Below, in pieces: positions 57,938 to 64,000 of a DNA stretch of 64,000 nucleotides. Location of the stretch: contig JAWPHD010000135.1 of NCBI GenBank assembly GCA_037043455.1, positions 557,785 to 621,784 of the forward strand, in the 5' to 3' direction. The DNA comes from Cyrtodaria siliqua. Taxonomy: Eukaryota; Mollusca; Bivalvia; Adapedonta; Hiatellidae. Each line of letters begins with the position of its first letter. The first letter of the stretch is position 1. Made by a program: the position numbers and the translations under genes. Below the pieces are notes generated by a model. That model had not been told where the DNA came from, made no database searches, and saw only the letters and a program-made list of their open reading frames with translations.

Positions 57938-58949
57938 ATGCACAGGGGCGGCAGAAGGGGCGGTGGCGGCAGAGGCAGGGGCAGGAGCAAATCTGGCCCT
58001 CCTCCTGAACACCAAGGCTCTGCTTCCGATGGCGCGGCATCCAGTGATGACCAGACCAAGAAGGCTGCGGCATGCAGTAACCAGACCAAGACGTCCAGTG
58101 AGAAGAAGTTCAAGGTCAAGTCTGCCAAGTCTGTCAGGAAGCCCAGGCCAGAGAAGGCGGTCTCTGAGCGGGACGAGATGTCAGACAGTCAGTCAGACCC
58201 CTCTCGCTCCCCCACTCCTCCTCAACGCTCTCAGACTGCACCTCCTCCTTCAAAGGCCAAGCAGTTTACAGTCAAGAAGCCCGACAGGCGCAGTGCCAAG
58301 CTGACTTAGGCCCAGAAAGACACCATGTTCGAATGGTTGGAACAGACTCCTGCCATCTACGACACCAACCATGTTGACTACAAGCGGCGCATCCAGCTGT
58401 TTGGGGGGCAGGCAGTGAGTATGGGTGATGGTCTTGATGGTGCTACCCTTGCGCTGTGGTTCAAGTCCTGCCGCACCGTCATCAGTAAATGCAAGACCAG
58501 GAAGTCTGGTACCAACTGGACCCCCCTCATCCATGGTATCCCCAACGAGAAGAGGCTGTGGACCAAGATGTGCTGGCTTGTGCCCTTCATCAGGCCCCCG
58601 CGGCGACACAACCTTAAGTCAGTGAGTATAAAAAATAATTTAATATCTAATTTTTCATTTTTTTTTAATATTAAATTCAAATATAAAAAAAATAAAATTA
58701 TAAATTTGCTTGGGCTTCTTGGTTGCTTTTTAGACTTGACCTTCTTTTATATGTATACCCGCGCGGGTAGCTCAGTTGGTAAAACACCAAAACCATCCAT
58801 CCATTTATACGTATAATTTGCATTTGCAGTTCAAGCGGGGCCGGGATGAGTCTGGTGACAGCGATGAGTCTGATGGCAGCGAGAAGTCTGACAAGGAGGA
58901 TGCCATGTCGCGGCACTCTCAGCAGCAAATGCGTCATCACTCAGCATGA
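57938..58949 (+). pseudogene. Harbinger accessory protein, MADF/Myb-like, two exons
   Basis: Exon 1 (57938-58621): a Gly/Arg-rich start (MHRGGRRGGGGRGRGRSK), a Ser/Lys-rich linker, then a DNA-binding region with DTMFEWLEQTPAIYD and EKRLWTKMCWLVP, resembling the MADF/Myb-SANT partner encoded by PIF/Harbinger elements. The partner binds DNA and carries the transposase to the nucleus. A TAG at 58307-58309 interrupts the frame. Donor GTGAGT at 58622 and acceptor TTTGCAG at 58823-58829 define an intron of 208 bp. Exon 2 (58830-58949) encodes an acidic Asp/Ser tail, then runs into transposase antisense sequence, where the element is internally deleted. The start ATG is at 57938. Confidence 0.65.
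58760..58795 (+). repeat. tRNA 5'-half-like sequence inside the intron
   Basis: CGCGGGTAGCTCAGTTGGTA followed by AAACACC matches a tRNA 5' half with A-box. No B-box or 3' half follows, so it is a fragment within the accessory-gene intron. Confidence 0.45.
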
Positions 58950-59814
58950 AGTATGGATGTGGTCTGTCGTCATTTGGAAGAGGCTCATCGTCAGGCAGGT
59001 TGATCTCTCCACTCTGAAGGACTTTTGCCAGTTCCGAAGCGTTGTAGATCTGGGCATCAGACTGAGAACCAACGCCACCAACATCAGCCCACAAGAAGCG
59101 GTAACTGGCATCTACCAATCCCAACAGCACGATGGAAAAGAAACCCTTGTATTTGTAGTAACCTGATCCGGAATGAGGGGGTTTCTTGATGGCAACGTGC
59201 TTGCCGTCAAGGGCACCGCAAGCGTGGGGCACATTCCAGCGTCTCTGGAACTCTTCAGCGATAGTTTTCCACTCATCTTTGATTGTAGGTGCCGGAACAA
59301 CTTCATCAAGGAACTCATCAATGATGGCTTTGCACACCTCTGGCAAAAACAGGCTGATGCTGTTGTCTCCGACACGGAAGCTGTACCCCAGGTCAACATA
59401 TGAGTTCCCAGTTGTCAAGTGGCGCAGCGTCACAGCTAACTTCAGGCCAGGTTCTATGGCATCACGGTACCGGGTGTTGTGCTTGGTGATGCGGTGCCTG
59501 ATGCGGTTCAACAACTCATCAAACAAGGCCGGCTCCAATCTGGTGAAGTTCTTGAACCTGTCCGGGTCTCTCTGCCGAAGACTCTCCATCAGGTTGTAGT
59601 ATTGCGAGTGCTGCAACCTCTCTCCGTGTGACAGCCAGTCCCTCGCCCAACATGACCTTTGCCTTCTTTGTTTGCGTTTTCTACGTTGGGGCTGCTGCTG
59701 CTGCCTTATTTCTTGTTCTTCTTGCTGCAGAGTAACAACAGCACGGTGTGTAACAACAGCATGTTGAGAAACTAGCACGGCCAGTGTTGCCACTTGCCTC
59801 GCAGCCTCGGCCAT
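58831..59814 (-). pseudogene. PIF/Harbinger transposase (HARBI1-like DDE_4), C-terminally truncated
   Basis: Open frame from Met at 59814 (preferred to the upstream Met at 59898, because MAEAARQ follows directly and the extension looks non-coding). Order: Gln-rich and basic segment (RRKRKQRRQR, residues about 44-53), a helix-turn-helix region (DELLNRIRHRI, ...AVTLRHLTTGNSYVDLGYSF), then the catalytic core with D203 in CGALDGKHVAIKKP and D253 in GVGSQSDAQIYNAS. Homology ends at FMLSDDAFA. The last ~30 residues are antisense of the accessory gene, so the third acidic residue is lost and the protein should be inactive. It cuts and reinserts TIR elements. The gene is much more GC-rich than its surroundings. 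Confidence 0.85.
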
Positions 59815-59884
59815 GGTTGAACTAGAAATGTATATAGGACAAGGGAAGATGGGGTATTTTATACAATTTTTCATATGATCTTTA

Positions 59885-60425
59885 GTAAAATCTATCACGT
59901 TGTTAATATTAATGAAAGCTCAGACGAATACGAAACCAGCCAAATCGGACCTGTAACGCATTACTTATAGCCCTTCAATTAACAAACATTGCTAATCATG
60001 TGTCTTGTGGATACCTTTTTCCCAACCTTTAACAAAATTTACATTGATATCAATGAAATCTCGGACAAGTTAAAAACCACCTTCTATCAGACCAAAAACA
60101 ACGGATTTACGACCCTTAATATATGTAAAACTGCTATATGTTGCCTACTTAAAACAATAGAGACTTCAGTGTTCATCTGATCTTTACCGGATTGTTAATA
60201 TTAATGAAAAGTAGGACAAATTTGAAAACCAAATATTATTGGACCAGTAACACTAGAGCTGTGTAATGTAACATGTTATAATTTGACTTGTACAGATGAT
60301 GGGGCCTTCAATTTTCTTATGATTTTTACCAATCATATATCAATGAAATCTGGGATAAGTTTTAATTCAAACAAGATTGGACCAGCAATTGCAGAGTTAC
60401 ATCCCTTGATTTTCTTACACAAAAT
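59885..60425. repeat. diverged ~110-150-bp tandem repeats
   Basis: Four units sharing (A/T)T(A/C)TCAATGAAATC or TTAATATTAATGAAA, then GG(A)CAAGTT, AAAACCA, GACCAG(T/C)AA and CCCTT. They start near 59895, 60040, 60195 and 60330. No gene. Confidence 0.55.
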
Positions 60426-60442
60426 TGCGGCGTCTTTGATGC

Positions 60443-61457
60443 CTTGCATCAAAATTCGTCTTATCCCCACTTGGATGGGGATGTTCCCCGAGAAACGTCT
60501 TATGGGATGTATTTGACTCAACTTATTCGTTTTTCAAGAGCTTGTACTCGAGTTGAGGACTTTAATATTCGTAATCTTTGTATAAATAAAAAACAACTCA
60601 ATCAAGGTTAACGTTACCATAAACTTCGTAAAACCTTTGCAAAATTTTATTATCGTAACCCTGATCTTCTTTCCAAATATAAAAGTAATTTAAGGACTCT
60701 TCTGCGACGACGACTATTATGACTTCTATGGTGATGAGATTTGTAAACTTCGTAAGATTCTTGGTCATGATCACTTTCATACTATCTTTGTTAAAATTGT
60801 TTATCAAAAGAGGTTATGACCCTTTCATTTTGCAACGTACTGCATGCTTGGTGGTGGACCCTTTTACAGTTCGCCACTATGCTTTCCGCTTTAATTGTAC
60901 GATGACCGGACAGGCTGTGGACCCTATGATGAAGCCCACCTAAAGCCCATTGGGACGGTGGCGCTTGATGTCTGTCTTTGATATTTCTTGTCGTGCCCTT
61001 AATGGTTTTATTCTCTTGTTGCTCTGACTTCTGCCAAGTCATTGAGTACCTTCAGTGTGGCTTCCTGGGCTATTGTGTTATTTTTGTATTATATTTACAC
61101 GAGTATATTTGTGTTTTACTTATATTGTATATTGATGCTGCCTTGTTGGTTAGAGATTAGATCATGGGGGGAATTTATTTATTAACACTGTCCTGTTTTA
61201 ATTGGATGACAGTAGGGTAAGTGTGAGGTTTGGTGCACCCTAGAACCGGTTTAAAACAACAGTGGCCTACTTTGCCATTGACCGTTCCAAGGCGGTAGCC
61301 CTATTGTCAACCTTTTTGTGTTTGTGATGTCGTTTGCATTGAATAATACTTTTGCCTTCTTGTTTGTCTGTTTGTGTGTTTGTTTCTGTGTTTTGTGGTT
61401 GACTGTCCTCCATGAATGCTACTTTCCCTGTCCGATCTTTTTATATTTCTTGTAACT
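60443..61457 (+). mobile_element. Penelope-like element copy 5 (C-terminal region and 3' UTR)
   Basis: Starts at the degraded PHLDGDVPR region (about 60460), then VEDFNIRN, HDHFHTIFVKI, TACLVVDPFTVRHYAF and MMKPT plus TAA (about 60941). The 3' UTR retains the hairpin block (about 61192-61252) and ends at about 61457. Two to three small frameshifts. It is the first member of the tandem/inverted array that follows. Confidence 0.8.
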
Positions 61458-62220
61458 ATTATAATAACGTTTGATAGAGCTTGTATGAATCGGCTTATAA
61501 ACAAAGATCTTAAGAAGTTTGTAAATAACGTCAGCATTGAGGTTATCAAACATCTTATGAATATGAGATATTGCCGCAGAAAAGTTTTTAAATTGCACTT
61601 AGTACTTTTAAATATTAAAATATGATCCGTGGTAGTGTAATGTGTAAATTAGTGGTCTACTTTGCCACTGACCGTTCCAAGGCGGTAGCCCTATTGTCAA
61701 CCCTTTTGTGTTTGTGATGTCATTTGTATTTATTATTACTTTTGCCTTCTTGTTTGTCTGTTTGCGTGTTTGTTTCTGTGTTTTATGGTTGACTGTCCTC
61801 CTTGAATGCTACTTTCCCTGTCCGATCTTTTTATATTTCTTGTAACTATTATAATAACGTTTGATAGAGATTGTATGAATCAGCTTATAAACAAAGATCT
61901 TAAGAAGTTTGTAAATAACGTCAGCATTGAGGTTATCAAACATCTTATGAATATTGCCGCAGAAACGTTTTTAAGTTGTACTTAGTACTTTCAAATATTA
62001 AATTATGATCCGTGGTAGTGTAACGTATAAGGTAGTGGCCTACTTTCCCACTGAACGTTCCAAAGCGGTAGCCCTATTTTCAACCCTTTTGTGTTTGTGA
62101 TGTCTGTATTTATTATATTAGCTTCTTGTTTGTCTGTTTGCGTGTTTGTTTCTGTGTATTCTTGTTGACTGTCCTCCTTGAATGCTACTATCCCTGTCCG
62201 ATCTTTTTATATTTCTTTGT
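61262..62220. repeat. ~385-bp tandem array of PLE 3' end plus inverted PLE coding piece
   Basis: Units start GTGG(C/T)CTACTTT at 61262, 61652 and 62035 (periods 390 and 383); the third is half-length. Each unit joins about 190 bp of 3'-UTR tip (plus) to about 190 bp that reads on the minus strand as a PLE C-terminal region (AACGTCAGCATTGAGG..., corresponding to YGDVIYKLRKI). Pseudo-LTR and tandem/inverted arrangements are typical of PLE insertions. Confidence 0.8.
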
Positions 62221-62221
62221 A

Positions 62222-62325
62222 AAGGGTTTGGTAACCGTGGCCCTGATTGAGTAGCTGGTTAGTTATATAGAGGTTACGAATGGCAAAGTCCTCAACTCGA
62301 CTTCAAGCTCTAGATAAACGAATAT
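62222..62325 (-). mobile_element. inverted PLE coding remnant
   Basis: Minus-strand match to the VEDFNIRN...GYRYHKL segment (GTAACCGTGGCCCTGATTGA; TCCTCAACTCGA), directly abutting the plus-strand 3' tip. Confidence 0.65.
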
Positions 62326-63700
62326 TGTATCACATTATTCCTGAGGTTCCTGAAGGTCGCGAATCACTGAGACTCTATTTTATTTGCGAGAACACAAATT
62401 TCTGATTTTGATTTAAACCTACTTATTTTCAGGGATGGTTGTGTTTTCGATACTCTTTCGAGTTTATTATCCTCGAGAAGTTGAATACCCGAGAGAATGG
62501 ATTCGCGAATATTATGGAAATAAAACCCTCTCGCATAATACCATATTTACAGTAAGTTGAGAAACACATACCATATAGGATGTTAAATTTTACAACAAAT
62601 ACGATGATGATAATTATTACAATGTAAAGTAAATTTAGAAATGTGAAAATTGTTATTAGAGTGCACGCGTGTTTGAGTAAATTTGGTCGAGAAAGTCCTA
62701 AACATTCATGAGAGTTGTTTGTTTAATTTTACTATTGTTACATTTTTTTTTAAATACATTTAGAAACAAATAGTTTTATAGAAGCAACCTGGCTATTTTA
62801 AAAAAAAGTATGTGAGTTCAAATGATACATATATAGCTCAACCATTTACATATTAAGAACCGTACATCTTTGCTCTCAGCTATGATAGAAGTGCTAAATA
62901 CAAATCTATAGCGGGCGCATTTGGCATTAAGTGTCGTCTTTGTTTAGCATATTTGTTAGCATTTGTATAAACACAAGCATTATAACATTATAGAACGTTA
63001 TAGAACTGAACTGTTCAAAAAAGTGAAACAGGAGAATATGTTTTTACATGTACAACAAAGAACGCTCCCTCTAAAATAGCCAACATTAATATATTTAATC
63101 ATACCTCCCATAAAACACCCATGCTAAGTCCCCATGGGCAACAATGTGTAATTTCTTACTTTCTGACGCGAGCGTGATATTGTAGTGTAATAGTAAATTG
63201 TAGGGTTATAGTCAAAAAAAATCACCATCGCAGCTTTGGTGCTCGCTGTTTCGGTGATATCATCGGCTCAGATACGATTGTATCGGTTCATTATGATGAA
63301 ATTGCCATTTTTAACTCATCATAATTTCAAAAGTACTTTACCGATTTCAATTAACTACCTCTCATTTTCTTAATTTAGTTATTTCCAATTCAATGCTATT
63401 ACATTCATAGTAAAGTGAAATCTGTACTAAAAATAAACCTTAGGTGATTTCGTTATACTAAATAAGTATCAGATGCATGAAAAGGTGATCAGGTTGATCA
63501 TTTTGACTATCACTTTCACATGAAGCTTACCATAATTTTGAAACGCATGTAATTAGAATTGACATAATTAATATAGATATATTATACAATGTTGTATTGT
63601 ATATAAACTGTATGATTTCGTAGCACTGTCCGCCAGAACGGAGTGTTTTAGTAAACGTGTATTTGTCTTTGCTCAAGGGTCATGTTTGACCTATTGCAAT
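62326..63700. other. unassigned spacer
   Basis: AT-rich; no gene and no repeat recognised. Confidence 0.3.
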
Positions 63701-63714
63701 TGATTACATTTATG

Positions 63715-63797
63715 TACACATTGTAAGGTTCATGGAGATGGCCTCAAACCGCCATGGACCTATGACGACGCACAATAAAAGTTCTTCTTCTTCATGA
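63715..63797 (+). other. possible retroposon 3' end
   Basis: GACGACGCACAATAAAAGTTCTTCTTCTTCATG combines AATAAA (63774 region) with a short GTTCTTC-type tail, as at the 3' end of LINEs or SINEs. The body upstream was not recognised. Confidence 0.35.
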
Positions 63798-64000
63798 ATG
63801 TGATATTTATTGGAGGGGCATCAAGGCTTCGGCTATATTTATCTCGGACTCAGAAAGCTGCTATGGGTGTTGGACAGAGTATCAATAATATCATATTCAT
63901 ATTATAACATTTTATCACATAACATGGCTTCTGGGAGTGAAATAAAGCCATAATTTATTTCTCGTAATACACTAGTGTATTATAGATACAAATGAAAACA
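63798..64000. other. unassigned end of window
   Basis: AT-rich, no gene visible. Confidence 0.3.

Overview
This window looks like repeat-dense nuclear DNA from a bivalve mollusc, most likely a heterodont clam. It is AT-rich, no host gene could be recognised, and almost everything interpretable is a transposable element or tandem repeat. The bivalve call is an inference from the element families: N-terminal-endonuclease Penelope-like elements with in-frame UGA codons, a Gmr1-type Ty3/gypsy element, and several MITE types familiar from clam and mussel DNA.

Layout. 1-2205: a non-LTR retrotransposon whose 5' part is inverted relative to its 3' end, as twin priming would produce. 2240-7090: a decayed Ty3/gypsy element with Copia-like pol order (protease, integrase, RT, RNase H), ending in one LTR. 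7133-10021: two 3' fragments of a Penelope-like element (PLE). 10066-22475: two inverted arrays of the same ~185-bp satellite. They enclose a near-complete minus-strand PLE (12634-16740), a LINE endonuclease scrap and a large CAG/TAG-type simple-repeat cluster. 23420-27000: a minus-strand L1/Tx1-type LINE split by a MITE (25760-26224). 27628-43918: a 16-kb imperfect palindrome centred near 35425. Its left arm carries a second long PLE copy (28375-31687) and its right arm a 4.7-kb TIR element (38974-43671). 45868-51372: a MITE, two tail-to-tail PLE fragments, another MITE and a minisatellite. 52316-55270: a four-copy hairpin repeat, MITEs and a SINE. 57540-59830: a GC-rich PIF/Harbinger element with convergent MADF-like and transposase genes, internally deleted. 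60443-62325: a PLE copy followed by a tandem/inverted array of PLE pieces.

The dominant family is the PLE: about a dozen pieces, roughly 17 kb, a quarter of the window. The two long copies (12634-16740 and 28375-31687) show the order GIY-YIG endonuclease, CxC linker, RT, which is the published Naiad arrangement. Both carry in-frame TGA at the same three cysteine-type positions, which argues for selenocysteine codons rather than random decay. A conserved 3'-UTR hairpin with ATGA, an apical AA and a 3' GA could be the SECIS element such a protein needs; this is unproven.

The elements are nested and inverted, which gives an order of events: the 16-kb inverted duplication is older than the PLE insertion in its left arm and the TIR-element insertion in its right arm. 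Most copies carry frameshifts or stops. The LINE RT frame at 1-1574 has no stop in view.
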